Source: Pelagimonas varians (GTDB taxonomy: Bacteria > Pseudomonadota > Alphaproteobacteria > Rhodobacterales > Rhodobacteraceae). Taken from it: a stretch of DNA of 64,000 nucleotides. The DNA lies in contig NZ_QKMF01000005.1 of assembly GCF_003208435.1 (NCBI RefSeq), forward strand, positions 62,001 through 126,000, read 5' to 3'. Of this stretch, positions 24,565-33,647 are shown piece after piece. Every line of letters starts with the position of its first letter. Positions within the stretch are counted from its first letter, which is position 1. The notes below the pieces were generated by a model. It had not been told where the DNA came from and ran no database searches. It was given only the letters and a program-made list of their open reading frames with translations. Made by a program: the position numbers and the translations under genes.

Positions 24565-25344
24565 ATGACATTTTCGGTTTTGCCCCAGATCATGGTGGCT
24601 CCAAATGGTGCCCGCAAAAGCGTGGCGGACCACGCGGCTCTGCCAGTGAGTATTGGTGAGTTGGTAAGTGATGCCCGGCAGTGTTTTGCTGCCGGAGCAG
24701 GGGGCTTGCATGCCCATGTCCGCGATGCCTCAGGCGCGCATGTGTTGGATGCTGGTTTGTATCACGAATTATTGTCAGAAATGGCAGCGCAAATCCCAAA
24801 GATGCTGGTGCAAATCACAACCGAAGCGGTTGGCCGATATAGCCCCGAACAGCAAATGCAATTGGTCCGGTCTGTCAAGCCGCGCTGTGTTTCCATTGCT
24901 TTACGTGAAATGACGCAGGATCAAAGCGATGCGAAACTACGGGCGTTCTATCACGAACTGAACGATGCGCAGGTGAACGTACAGCATATTTTGTATTCGC
25001 CCGAGGAAATTGGCGACTTTGCGACGCGCGTTTCTAAGGGTGTTATCCCGCGTCACAATGCCGAAGTGTTGGTCGTGCTGGGCCGCTACGAAAAAAACCA
25101 ACAAAGCACACCTGCGGACTTGGTGCCCTTTATGGCGGGACTCCAAAGTCACGTGCCCGACATGCCTTGGGCGGTCTGCGCATTTGGCCACCAAGAAACC
25201 GCTTGTCTGGTCGAAGCTGCAAAACATGGTGGCAAGCAGCGGATCGGATTTGAAAACAATTTGTTCAATTCTGATGGCACATTGGCCGAAAACAATGCAC
25301 AGCGTGTTTCGGAACTGGTTCGTGCGCTAGGTGCGGATCAATAA
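24565..25344 (+). CDS. Beta-keto acid cleavage enzyme (BKACE, DUF849)
   Basis: 259 residues. The TIM-barrel enzyme shows the zinc-binding LHAHVRDASGAH (two His near residues 48-50), QITTEAVGRYSPEQQ on the next strands, and the terminal HGGKQRIGFENNL block where the catalytic Arg and metal-binding Glu sit in the Kce family. Family members transfer the keto-acyl part of a beta-keto acid onto acetyl-CoA, giving acetoacetate and a new CoA ester. Substrates in the family differ, so the natural one is open; in this cluster it would be the ring-cleavage product. About 40 bp behind OsmC, same strand. Confidence 0.85.
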   Translation: MTFSVLPQIMVAPNGARKSVADHAALPVSIGELVSDARQCFAAGAGGLHAHVRDASGAHVLDAGLYHELLSEMAAQIPKMLVQITTEAVGRYSPEQQMQLVRSVKPRCVSIALREMTQDQSDAKLRAFYHELNDAQVNVQHILYSPEEIGDFATRVSKGVIPRHNAEVLVVLGRYEKNQQSTPADLVPFMAGLQSHVPDMPWAVCAFGHQETACLVEAAKHGGKQRIGFENNLFNSDGTLAENNAQRVSELVRALGADQ

Positions 25345-25374
25345 CGGCATCTGCCAAGTGAAAGCCAAACACCT

Positions 25375-26262
25375 GTGATCCAAATCATCGACACAGTCGC
25401 CCCGATTTTCATCATCACATTGATAGGCTTTTTGTTTGGGCGTTCAAAGTTCGATCTTCATGTGGCCACGCTCAGCACGGTCGTTATTATGGTCGGACTT
25501 CCATCGCTGATTTTTTCTTCGTTGACGTCGATGGACATGTCGCTGGAACGCCTCGGAGAGGTGTTTTTGGCCGCCGTAAGCTGTATGGTGATTGCTGCTA
25601 TTTTCTCCTTGGGTGTTGTCAAAGCCTTCGGGTTTTCGGTGCGTACATTTCTTCCAAGCCTGATCTTTCCCAATTCTGGCAACATGGGTTTGCCATTGGC
25701 ATTTCTGGCGTTCGGAGACATCGGTCTTCGACTGGCCATCGCTTATTTCGTGGTGATCGCCCTGTTGCAACACACGGTAGGGATGACCATTGCGTCGGGC
25801 AAATATGATCTGGGATCTTTGTTGCGCCAACCGCTCATATATTCCGTCATTGGCGTGTTGATCGTCATTGGGTTTGACTTCACAGTTCCGAATTTCATTG
25901 TCTCTACAACTGAAATATTGGGTGGGTTGATGATCCCCTCCATGTTGATTTTACTTGGGAATTCACTTGCAAGCCTCAAGATTTCAGATGCAGGCCCAGC
26001 CATTGTCGTAGCCATTGCGCGTCTGGTTATTGGATGCGCCGCCGCCTTTGGCACTATTTGGTTTTTGGGCCTGTCAGGCACGCTGGCCGGCGTCGTGTTT
26101 TTGCTGTCAACAATGCCAACCGCAGTGGTTACATACGTCTATGCCGAACGGTTCCGGCCTGATCCCGAAAAGATCGCAGGCGCTGTTGTGATGTCGACAC
26201 TTTTGACATTCGCCCTGCTGCCCGGCCTTATCCACATTGCAAAAGCCATTTCGTTGCATTGA
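25375..26262 (+). CDS. AEC family transporter
   Basis: 295 residues with about ten hydrophobic segments, starting VAPIFIITLIGFLFGRS. It contains the auxin-efflux-carrier (AEC) hallmarks LPSLIFPNSGNMGLPLA in the middle and a second half that resembles the first. Members move organic anions such as malate or malonate, or auxin-like carboxylates. GTG start at 25375. It follows BKACE by about 30 bp and precedes the LysR gene; a role in exporting or importing a carboxylate of the same pathway is inference. Confidence 0.87.
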   Translation: MIQIIDTVAPIFIITLIGFLFGRSKFDLHVATLSTVVIMVGLPSLIFSSLTSMDMSLERLGEVFLAAVSCMVIAAIFSLGVVKAFGFSVRTFLPSLIFPNSGNMGLPLAFLAFGDIGLRLAIAYFVVIALLQHTVGMTIASGKYDLGSLLRQPLIYSVIGVLIVIGFDFTVPNFIVSTTEILGGLMIPSMLILLGNSLASLKISDAGPAIVVAIARLVIGCAAAFGTIWFLGLSGTLAGVVFLLSTMPTAVVTYVYAERFRPDPEKIAGAVVMSTLLTFALLPGLIHIAKAISLH

Positions 26263-26383
26263 TTTTGCCCGTGATTGCAGTCAATGTACGCCAATGATTT
26301 CAAGCGTTTCCTGCTCCGGTGTGGTTTTGCTATATTTTGTCCGAGGCTGGTCCTAGAAACAATAATCGGGTGTGGCTTGATCT

Positions 26384-27316
26384 ATGCGACATATCAAAAT
26401 CCAGCAAATGCGCTACTTTGTGGCGGTGTACGAAGAACGCTCGATCACGGCAGCGGCCCATCGTGTGAACGCGACGCAATCCGGCGTCAGTATGCAAATT
26501 CGCGACTTCGAAGACGGTATCGGACACAAGCTGTTTGAGCGGACGTCGACCGGAGTGACGCCGACCAAGGTGGGTGATCAGATCTACATTCGTTGCAATC
26601 GGGTTTTGTTGGAAGTTGACCAGCTGGCCGCTGATGTCGAAGCGCATACAGACCAGTTGTACGGTACGGTTCGCGCTGGAATTATGCCGACGTTCGCGAA
26701 ATCCATATTGGCCCCAACCTTGATCGAATTCGCCGGTGAACACCCGTTTGTCGATGTCAGGATTATTGAAGGTTATAGCGAAACTCTGACAGCCAAAGTG
26801 GCGCAGGGGGATTTGGATTTTGCGGTTGTTCCGGGTGGTGAATTGCCGATTGGCGTGCGCAGCACCCATGTTGATACTGATCTGGAAATTCTGGTGCAAA
26901 ACCGGAAAGACACCAAGGGCGATCCCGATCCGATCCATCTGACAACATCGCCGCCCCTCAATCTGGTGTTGCCAGGGCCAGGAAACGCGCGGCGCCCGCG
27001 CATCGACCGGTATCTGAGCAATATGTGCCAGTCCAAGCATTCCATTCTTGAACTCGATAGCATGATGGCGACCTTTGATTTGCTATATTGGGGGGGCTAC
27101 GCATCGGTGCTTCCCGGTTGTTTGTGCTTGCCGAGCATTGAAGACCCGAGGTTAAAGTTGTCGCCTTTGTTGGACCCCGTATTGCAAGTCGATTATCTGT
27201 TGATCGAACCGACCGCCAAGGCGCGATCCAAGGCTGTTTCCGCCTTTGCCGACAGCCTGTGTGCACAAATCAATAAGTGGTGTCAGTTCGGACGAGATAC
27301 ATACTCAAGAGACTGA
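26384..27316 (+). CDS. LysR family transcriptional regulator
   Basis: 310 residues. An N-terminal winged helix (MRYFVAVYEERSITAAAHRVNATQSG...) of the LysR type spans about residues 1-65, with the family's FERTSTGVTPTKVG segment. An effector-binding domain with a periplasmic-binding fold follows (about 90-300). It sits between the AEC transporter and the tripartite transporter genes, on the same strand, so it probably controls the cluster in response to a substrate or intermediate. Candidate targets are the divergent region near 22000 and the region before tctB. Confidence 0.9.
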   Translation: MRHIKIQQMRYFVAVYEERSITAAAHRVNATQSGVSMQIRDFEDGIGHKLFERTSTGVTPTKVGDQIYIRCNRVLLEVDQLAADVEAHTDQLYGTVRAGIMPTFAKSILAPTLIEFAGEHPFVDVRIIEGYSETLTAKVAQGDLDFAVVPGGELPIGVRSTHVDTDLEILVQNRKDTKGDPDPIHLTTSPPLNLVLPGPGNARRPRIDRYLSNMCQSKHSILELDSMMATFDLLYWGGYASVLPGCLCLPSIEDPRLKLSPLLDPVLQVDYLLIEPTAKARSKAVSAFADSLCAQINKWCQFGRDTYSRD

Positions 27317-27633
27317 TTATGTTCGGTTAAATGCAGCAAATAGACACCGATCAACCGGGATTCGCCTTCTTGGTCGCTGGAGGATACCTTGAAACACGCA
27401 GAAACATGCTATCCGGCCCTTGAAAAGAGATGTCGGGCCATCATGTTTTCTGATTCCGTCCATAAGAACTCATAAATTGTTTTGACGGCGTAATTCCATA
27501 TCATCATCAAAGATACACGTGAAGATCAGCAAATGCTGAGGTCGAAAACCCTCTCACATTTGCGGAATCACTTGAATCTCCGTCGCCAAAGGATCGGTGC
27601 CGGAACTCTGTGGGCTTAGGGAGGGCACCACCG
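27317..27633 (+). promoter_or_regulatory. Leader region of the tripartite transporter genes
   Basis: About 317 bp without a gene between the LysR stop and tctB. It contains a 14-bp palindrome (27536-27549) and AT-rich stretches near 27445-27520 that could hold the promoter. The ribosome site AGGGAGGG at 27618-27625 sits 8 bp before the GTG start of tctB. Confidence 0.5.
27536..27549. promoter_or_regulatory. Palindrome TCAGCAAATGCTGA before tctB
   Basis: Perfect six-base arms (TCAGCA/TGCTGA) with a two-base centre, about 85 bp upstream of the tctB start. The size and symmetry fit a dimeric repressor operator, but no matching regulator is identifiable. Confidence 0.35.
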
Positions 27634-28146
27634 GTGAAATCTATGAAACTAACGTCTGAGCAATGGATCGTACTTGCGCTATTTGCATGCGCGGCATTGT
27701 CGGCGATCTTTGTTAACAGTTTGGTCGCGCCACCCAAAGTTTTGTTTGGTCGATCATTAACTGCAATTACCCCTAGCCTGTTCCCGCTGATTATCCTCAG
27801 CGCTTTGGCTATTCTATGTGGGGCATTCTTTGTCTGGCGCCACAAAAATCCGGGCGACTTTGTCGGCAACAGATTGTCGACGGGGGCGTGGGTTCGCGGG
27901 ACAATGCTGTTCACCATCATGACCCTGTACGCCTTGCTGATGGAACCCGTCGGTTTCTGGATATCTTCCGCCCTGTCGCTGACTTTGCTGTCATGGTTGG
28001 CAGGCAACCGGTCTATCCCGCAAATTGCGGCCCTTTCATTAATCTCGCCAGTCTTGCTGTATCTCGCAGCTACACGGCTGTTGGCGGTTTCGCTGCCAGA
28101 GTTGAACACCATCGAACTGTTCTATGCGCGTGTTCTCGGGCTGTGA
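27634..28146 (+). CDS. tctB: Tripartite tricarboxylate transporter, small membrane subunit TctB
   Basis: 170 residues with four predicted membrane helices (about 10-30, 45-65, 88-108 and 115-150), the layout of the TctB subunit. The family is known to be poorly conserved; the identification rests on topology and on its place directly before tctA and tctC. I chose the GTG at 27634 because AGGGAGGG lies 8 bp upstream; an ATG at 27643 is possible. Confidence 0.82.
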   Translation: MKSMKLTSEQWIVLALFACAALSAIFVNSLVAPPKVLFGRSLTAITPSLFPLIILSALAILCGAFFVWRHKNPGDFVGNRLSTGAWVRGTMLFTIMTLYALLMEPVGFWISSALSLTLLSWLAGNRSIPQIAALSLISPVLLYLAATRLLAVSLPELNTIELFYARVLGL

Positions 28147-28185
28147 CCCGAACGCCAAAAATACAAAAATACAAGAGGATCTAGC

Positions 28186-29667
28186 ATGCTAGAGCAATTC
28201 ATGGCCGGCTTCGGAATGGCCTTGCGATTAGACACATTCCTTCTGATGAGTGCAGGCTTGTTTGGTGGAATGCTGGTTGGGGCCCTGCCGGGTTTCACAA
28301 CACTGATGGCGATGGCGATCTTACTACCCATTTCGTTTTTCCTTGATCCACTGGTGGGCATTCCTTTTTTGCTGGGGGTCTACAAAGGAGGAATTTTTGG
28401 CGGGTCCATTCCTGCCATTCTGGTCTCCATGCCGGGTACGGGCGCTGCGGTTGCAACATCGCGGGACGGCTACAAGCTGACGCAACAAGGTAAATCGCGA
28501 AAAGCGCTTGATATGGCTTTGTTCTCTTCGGTGTTCGGTGATCTTTCGAGCGACATCTTCACCATCATCATGATCTTTCCCATCGCCTTTTTGGTGATGC
28601 AATTCGGCCCGCCAGAGCTGTTCGCGGTCTTGTTGCTGAGCTTGGTCATCATTGCCGCCACATCGGGCGAAAATCCGGTCAAAAGCCTGATAATGATGCT
28701 TTTAGGGTTGTGGTTGTCCTTTATCGGTACTGACCCTTTGGGCGGCGTTGAGCGGTTCACCTTTGGGATTTTTGATCTGAAATCCGGCATTCCGTTACTG
28801 CCAATGTTGATCGGTGTCTTTGCCATCCCTGAAATCGCGGGTGTGGTTATGCGATCTGACGGAATTCGGCATCTTTCGAGCCTTGTTGGCGAACGCCTGT
28901 CGTTCAAAGAGTTTAGGGCCAGTTTCAAAACAATCTGTCGGTCTACTGTCATCGGAACGGGCATCGGAATTATCCCCGGCCTTGGGCAGGTAGTTGCCGC
29001 CATGATGGGGTACTCAGCGGCGAAAAATGCCTCTGATCATCCGGAAACCTTTGGTGAAGGCGAGCTGGAAGGCATCGCAGCGGCCGAAGCTGCCAACAAC
29101 GCTGTGAACGGGCCGACCATGGTGCCGCTACTGACGCTTGGCATTCCGGGTGACAACGTAACAGCGATTTTACTTGGGGCCTTTGTGGCGCAGGGGCTGC
29201 GGCCCGGTCCGCAACTGTTCGAAGAGCAGGGCGCAACTGTTTTTGCAATCCTGATTGCGATGGTATTTGCCAATGTCTTGTTCTTGGCGATTGGCTACCT
29301 GTCGATCCCGTTCTTTTCTCGGTTGGTTCAGATCAAGACATCTGTCCTGATCCCGATCGTTATCATGTTTGCTTTTGCCGGAACCTTTGTTTTCCGCTCT
29401 GACAACTTTGACCTGCTGATGCTGGTGGTCTTCGGGATCTTTGGATTGGTGGCGCAGGCTGGCCGGTTTGATGTGATGCCTATGGTTATGGGCTTCATCC
29501 TTGGGCCGCCCATGGAATACGCCTTTGGTCAAACGGTGGCGATGGGCAACGGCGCGACAATGGCCTTTTTGTTCGAGGAACGGGTTGGAGCCATCTGCGT
29601 CCTGATCGCGGCCCCGATTGCTGGCATCGCCCTTTGGCGGCGTATGCGCACTGTTTCAACAAGCTGA
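28186..29667 (+). CDS. tctA: Tripartite tricarboxylate transporter, large permease TctA
   Basis: 493 residues, about twelve membrane segments. Signature blocks are GMLVGALPGFTTLMAMAIL, GIFGGSIPAILVSMPGTGAA, GIIPGLGQVVAAMMGYSAAK and LGIPGDNVTAILLGAF, all typical of TctA. It forms the proton- or sodium-coupled channel that takes the substrate handed over by TctC. It lies 40 bp behind tctB and 68 bp before tctC. Confidence 0.93.
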   Translation: MLEQFMAGFGMALRLDTFLLMSAGLFGGMLVGALPGFTTLMAMAILLPISFFLDPLVGIPFLLGVYKGGIFGGSIPAILVSMPGTGAAVATSRDGYKLTQQGKSRKALDMALFSSVFGDLSSDIFTIIMIFPIAFLVMQFGPPELFAVLLLSLVIIAATSGENPVKSLIMMLLGLWLSFIGTDPLGGVERFTFGIFDLKSGIPLLPMLIGVFAIPEIAGVVMRSDGIRHLSSLVGERLSFKEFRASFKTICRSTVIGTGIGIIPGLGQVVAAMMGYSAAKNASDHPETFGEGELEGIAAAEAANNAVNGPTMVPLLTLGIPGDNVTAILLGAFVAQGLRPGPQLFEEQGATVFAILIAMVFANVLFLAIGYLSIPFFSRLVQIKTSVLIPIVIMFAFAGTFVFRSDNFDLLMLVVFGIFGLVAQAGRFDVMPMVMGFILGPPMEYAFGQTVAMGNGATMAFLFEERVGAICVLIAAPIAGIALWRRMRTVSTS

Positions 29668-29734
29668 CATAACGGGGTGGTTCGCTTCGCCCAGCCTGAC
29701 CGTAAAAACCAAAGAAGCACAATGGAGGAAACAC

Positions 29735-30694
29735 ATGATTAAATCTTCACTCAAAAAGCTGGCGGTTGCCGCTGGTTTTGCCGCTGCACTGCTGCCGTCC
29801 GCCGCCCTTGCGGAGTATCCGGAAAAGCCGATCACAATGGTTATTCCGTTTGGTGCAGGTGGATCGCATGACTTGAACGCCCGGGTGATCACGTCGATTA
29901 TTCCGACCTATCTGGAACAGGCGATGATTGTGCGTTTGACTCCGGGTGCGGGCGGACAAAAAGGCACGCAAGAAGTGGCCAATGCGGCGGCGGATGGCTA
30001 CACCTTGCTGTTCACGCACAACTACGTCGACATGTTGCAGCAGTACGTTGAAAATCTGCCCTATGATCCGCTCGAAGATTTTATCCCGATTGCGCGTGTT
30101 AACTATGCGCCGATTGGTGTGGTTGTGCGGGCCGATAGCCCTTATCAGACCTTTGAAGAACTGGTTGCGGCAGCTGAAAAAGATCCAGGCGGTATCCGCA
30201 TGTCGCATTCTGGCAACTGGGGGGCCTTGTTCGTTCCTGCTGCACAGATCATGAAAGAACGCGGAATTTCATTGAACCTCGTACCTTACAAAGGCGGCGG
30301 TCCGGCTATGCAGGCCTTGCTGTCTGGTGATGCGGACGTGACGATGGGGTTCCCTTCGACACTGGGATCGCAAATCGAATCCGGTACTGTTCGCGTCTTG
30401 GCAACGGCGGGTGCAGAGCGGATGTTTGATGATGTGCCAACCTTTGCCGAAGTCGGCGTCGAAGGCGATGTCGGCTTTATGCACCGTGTTTTGGTTGCGC
30501 CCAAAGGCACACCGGATGAGGTCGTTGCCAAGCTCACTACAGCCTTCGAGGCCTTGGTCGAAGACAAAACCTTTGTGCGAATGATGGGACGTTTGAACGA
30601 AACCATCGATCTTGTTGATGGTCCCGGCTACCAGAAGATGCGCGAAGATCAGGCTGTGGCTTACAAAGAACTGGTCGACGCACTGACCAAATAA
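29735..30694 (+). CDS. tctC: Tripartite tricarboxylate transporter, periplasmic binding protein TctC
   Basis: 319 residues. A signal peptide (MIKSSLKKLAVAAGFAAALL...LA) is followed by the Bug/TctC core YPEKPITMVIPFGAGGSHD, TPGAGGQKGTQEVANAAADGYT and NLVPYKGGGPAMQALLSGD. These proteins bind carboxylates (citrate, tartrate, aromatic acids and many others) with high affinity. I chose the ATG at 29735 for its GGAGGA site and because the signal peptide begins there; the longer frame overlaps tctA. Periplasmic partner of TctAB. Confidence 0.92.
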   Translation: MIKSSLKKLAVAAGFAAALLPSAALAEYPEKPITMVIPFGAGGSHDLNARVITSIIPTYLEQAMIVRLTPGAGGQKGTQEVANAAADGYTLLFTHNYVDMLQQYVENLPYDPLEDFIPIARVNYAPIGVVVRADSPYQTFEELVAAAEKDPGGIRMSHSGNWGALFVPAAQIMKERGISLNLVPYKGGGPAMQALLSGDADVTMGFPSTLGSQIESGTVRVLATAGAERMFDDVPTFAEVGVEGDVGFMHRVLVAPKGTPDEVVAKLTTAFEALVEDKTFVRMMGRLNETIDLVDGPGYQKMREDQAVAYKELVDALTK

Positions 30695-30818
30695 TCGGGT
30701 GCGCCCGACATCGGGGGCGGCGGGGGCCAAGTCAGGTTTTGCCGCCCTATTCACTACGCTTTGAACGAACCGGTGATCTATCGGCATATAGGCCCGGAAA
30801 ATGAAGATTGAGGAACGT

Positions 30819-31889
30819 ATGAGACAGGTAGAAGTCGCCGTTATCGGAACCGGATGGTGCGGAGGAATTCGGGCTGAGACACTGTCCAGATCTGCACTGG
30901 TGGATAAGCTGCACATCTGTGAAATCCGCCCCGAGCGCCTGCAAGAGGTCAAAGAGTTGACCAACCCTGCAACGGCGACGGATGACTACATGGATATCGT
31001 CAAAAATCCGGCGATCGAAGTTGTCTATATCTCAACAACCCCCGAACAGAGCCACTATCCGATTGCGCGGGACTGCATCAAAGCCGGCAAAAATGTTCTG
31101 TTGGAGAAACCACTGGCGCTTGAGCTGTCTGAGGCTGATGAGCTGATTGCATTGTCGAAAGAAAAGGGTGTCAAATTCACCATTGGCTATTCGCAGCGTT
31201 TCAACCCCAAGATCGCTTATGCCAAAAAATCGATTGCCAATGGCACCTTGGGCAAGGTGGTCAACGTTATGGTCAGCCGCCATTTGTCACGCAATCTGGG
31301 CAAGAAGATCGCCAATCGGGTCAAACTATCGCCAGCAGCGATGGAATCCACGCATGATCTCGATTTTGTATTTTGGCTGTTGGCTCCGGCGAAACCTGTG
31401 CGGGTCTATTCGCAAGGGGCTTACGGATACATGAAAGATCTGAACGGGTCTTACGATTGCATGTGGAGCACCGTCACAATGGATGACGGTACGCTGGTTG
31501 TAATCGGGGGCGGGTGGAATTTGCCGCCAAGTTTCCCGAATTACTGTGGTACTTGGATCGAGATTACCGGGACCGACGGGGCCCTAATTCTAGACGATAC
31601 CAGTCGCGACAACTGGATGAACACGGTGAAAGATGGAACATATTTCCCGATGTCCACAATGCCGGGTGAACAGGTGGATCATGCCTTCGCAGGTCAAATG
31701 GGACCGGAAACACTGCACTTCCTCGAAGCGGTGCTGTTGGATACCGAAGTAATGGTGTCCCCTGAACATGCCCGAACTGTGATGGAAGCATACACAGGGG
31801 CTGACATCTCGGCTGAAACCAATGAACCCGTCGGATTGCCATTGTCGAACCACTCTTTGGCGATATTGGCGGACCTGAAGGGGCACTAA
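30819..31889 (+). CDS. Gfo/Idh/MocA family oxidoreductase (second copy in the cluster)
   Basis: 356 residues. Rossmann start VAVIGTGWCGGIRAETL, dinucleotide-anchoring LLEKPLALEL and the substrate-domain segment ESTHDLDFVFWLLAP with His and Asp in the catalytic positions. It differs clearly from the copy at 20360-21379, so it is not a recent duplicate. I chose the ATG at 30819 (GAGGAA 3-5 bp upstream); another in-frame ATG lies at 30801. It follows tctC by about 124 bp in the same direction and closes the cluster. Confidence 0.85.
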   Translation: MRQVEVAVIGTGWCGGIRAETLSRSALVDKLHICEIRPERLQEVKELTNPATATDDYMDIVKNPAIEVVYISTTPEQSHYPIARDCIKAGKNVLLEKPLALELSEADELIALSKEKGVKFTIGYSQRFNPKIAYAKKSIANGTLGKVVNVMVSRHLSRNLGKKIANRVKLSPAAMESTHDLDFVFWLLAPAKPVRVYSQGAYGYMKDLNGSYDCMWSTVTMDDGTLVVIGGGWNLPPSFPNYCGTWIEITGTDGALILDDTSRDNWMNTVKDGTYFPMSTMPGEQVDHAFAGQMGPETLHFLEAVLLDTEVMVSPEHARTVMEAYTGADISAETNEPVGLPLSNHSLAILADLKGH

Positions 31890-32896
31890 TTTTACTATGC
31901 CGCTCTGAGGCTGCAATCCTTGCGGCCGCTTGATATGAAGGTCCCTGTGTGACGTCGTTGCACAGGGATTTTCTGGATCGCAACTGGCGTCTATTTCGCT
32001 CAAGATTTAGGTTGGCGTGATCTGAAACACCCTGCGAAACCTCGATGACTCTGCTCGGCTTTGCTTGCGAGAGAGTCTTTAAAGGTAGGTGCTGTTGAAC
32101 CACAGCCAAGCGCCGTTTTCTCAAACCTGAAAAGGAAGCAGCGCATTTCGACAAGTGGTGCCTGAGATAATGGCATAGGCTGCGAAGTTATTCTGCTGAT
32201 TTTCTTTGACGCCAAGTCTGTGAATTTAGGCCGTAAGGTTACGGGGATGGGTTTCACATCGCCAAAATACCAGCAAGCGCCAAGCTCAGGTTTGCAGAGG
32301 TCGCAGAGCAATAGCTCAGAGTGCGTTCCCGCGGGCTGGATTTGCCTGTTTCGGTATCCACTAATTATCCGCGCCATGAAACGCGGTCACCTAAAGCCCC
32401 TTTTGGGTGATTCCATCATCATAGGTTGGTCTGGACCTGAATTCAGTCTGCTCGTCCTACTGTGTCCAAACGACAGAGAAAAGCATGAGCTATGGTGATG
32501 ATAGTCAGTTTTACCTGGACCCCAGAGGTCAATTCGCAAAAAGGTTTGTCAGTTGAACTCCGGTACGCCCACCAACTGCCAATCGTGTGTAAATCAGGCA
32601 CCAAACTGATTTATCCGAGGGTTTGTAACGCGCGCTTTGGCGTGCGGTGACCACCCAATTGCCCATAGCACGGTATATTTCCATCGAAGCTATAGTGCTC
32701 CAAAGAGTGTCGCCGGCCACCCCAATCGGGTTTAGTATGCTCTTCGCTGACTTGCATTCGCGCCGTGTCATCGGTCGGACTGCCTCAAATAGGGTAAAGC
32801 GGCACCTGACAATCCGGGCTATCTGGGTATTGAAAATGCCCAGAAATGCATCGGTGTTTTGCACGAACTTTAAGACCTTCTTGGTGGAACAAATCC
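31890..32896. other. About 1 kb without an intact gene
   Basis: Several open frames exist (for example 32000-32377 minus, with CDLCKPELGACWYFG), but none has a recognisable domain, signal or ribosome site, and they overlap one another on both strands. Together with the remnants just downstream, this looks like decayed insertion DNA. Confidence 0.4.
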
Positions 32897-33025
32897 GACA
32901 ATGAGAAATTCAATTCCCGCGCATATGAGAAGGCTTTCTCAGATTTCATCATCATCGACGAATGCCATCGAGGCAGGGCCAAAGACGAAAACACGTGGCG
33001 CGACAGGATCGAAGGCGGGGTCTAA
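32897..33025 (+). pseudogene. Fragment of a type I restriction enzyme HsdR-like helicase
   Basis: A plus-strand frame reads AYEKAFSDFIIIDECHRG then RAKDENTWR before a stop at 33023. DFIIIDECHRG is the helicase motif II (DECH) region characteristic of HsdR subunits, and the following W-R matches the family's continuation. A second coding-like stretch (33028-33183, TSTVDTYVYDPEDEGGGGEI, interrupted by one TAG) may be a later part of the same gene. No ATPase motif I and no nuclease domain remain, so it is a dead fragment. Confidence 0.6.
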
Positions 33026-33169
33026 GGTCGTTCAAGGTGCGCCAGATGACCAGCACCGTTGATACCTATGTTTATGATCCAGAGGATGAGGGGGGCGGCG
33101 GCGAGATTGAACTTGACTACGAGTAGACCAAAATCGTGATCCCTGAGCGCGGGCAAAGCCGCGTTTATG

Positions 33170-33412
33170 AATTCACAGTGTCTGGACGGCGGGACGTTGA
33201 ACGCATTTGATGACTTCAATCGAGTGCGACCAAGCATTGAGGTTGATTTCCCGTTGCCTGCCGAACGCGTTGTACACAGCTTGAACCAGATCATTGCATG
33301 GCGTGGAAAGCCAAAGGCGATTCCGGTTGATAATGGACCCGAGTATGTCAGTGGAAAACTCATGGAATGGGTCGGAAAGCGCGATGTGCATCTTGAACAC
33401 ATCCAGCCCGGA
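33170..33412 (+). pseudogene. IS3-family transposase fragment
   Basis: One open frame carries LNAFDDFNRV, IEVDFPLPAERVVHSLNQII, WRGKPKAIPVDNGPEYVSG and HIQPG, the central DDE (rve) part of IS3-family OrfB. The N-terminal and C-terminal parts are missing, and after HIQPG the similarity ends abruptly. The same family is present on the opposite strand at 37110-37900. Confidence 0.8.
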
Positions 33413-33573
33413 CTACAAGATCATCCGTGTCGAGGGTCTGCTACCGTGGAAGACTGCTTTATAGGAGCGGCTAGGCCGGACGCGCAGGCGGTTCTTCCCG
33501 AAAGCCATTTTGAACAATCAAATAACAGGTCAACTAGGACATCTCGACGCTCGGCAATGCGGAGATTATGTTG

Positions 33574-33634
33574 AAAAACCGGTCCCCGGCCAACGGGGTT
33601 TTTCGGGGGCAGGTCACTCATAAGTGACCTGCCT
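33574..33634. terminator. Two hairpins behind the AraC gene
   Basis: A 10-bp perfect stem GCAGGTCACT/AGTGACCTGC with a four-base loop lies at 33611-33634, 14 bp after the AraC stop on the minus strand. Next to it, AAAAACC...GGTTTTT flanks CCCCG/CGGGG at 33574-33605, giving A/T-bordered ends on both strands. Together they look like a bidirectional terminator. Confidence 0.6.
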
Positions 33635-33647
33635 GCAATCGGAATGT

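Noticed and set aside
32000-32377. 125-codon minus-strand frame with a CDLCKPELGAC stretch
   Set aside because: The Cys pair resembles a metal knuckle, but there is no second knuckle, ribosome site or neighbour supporting a gene.
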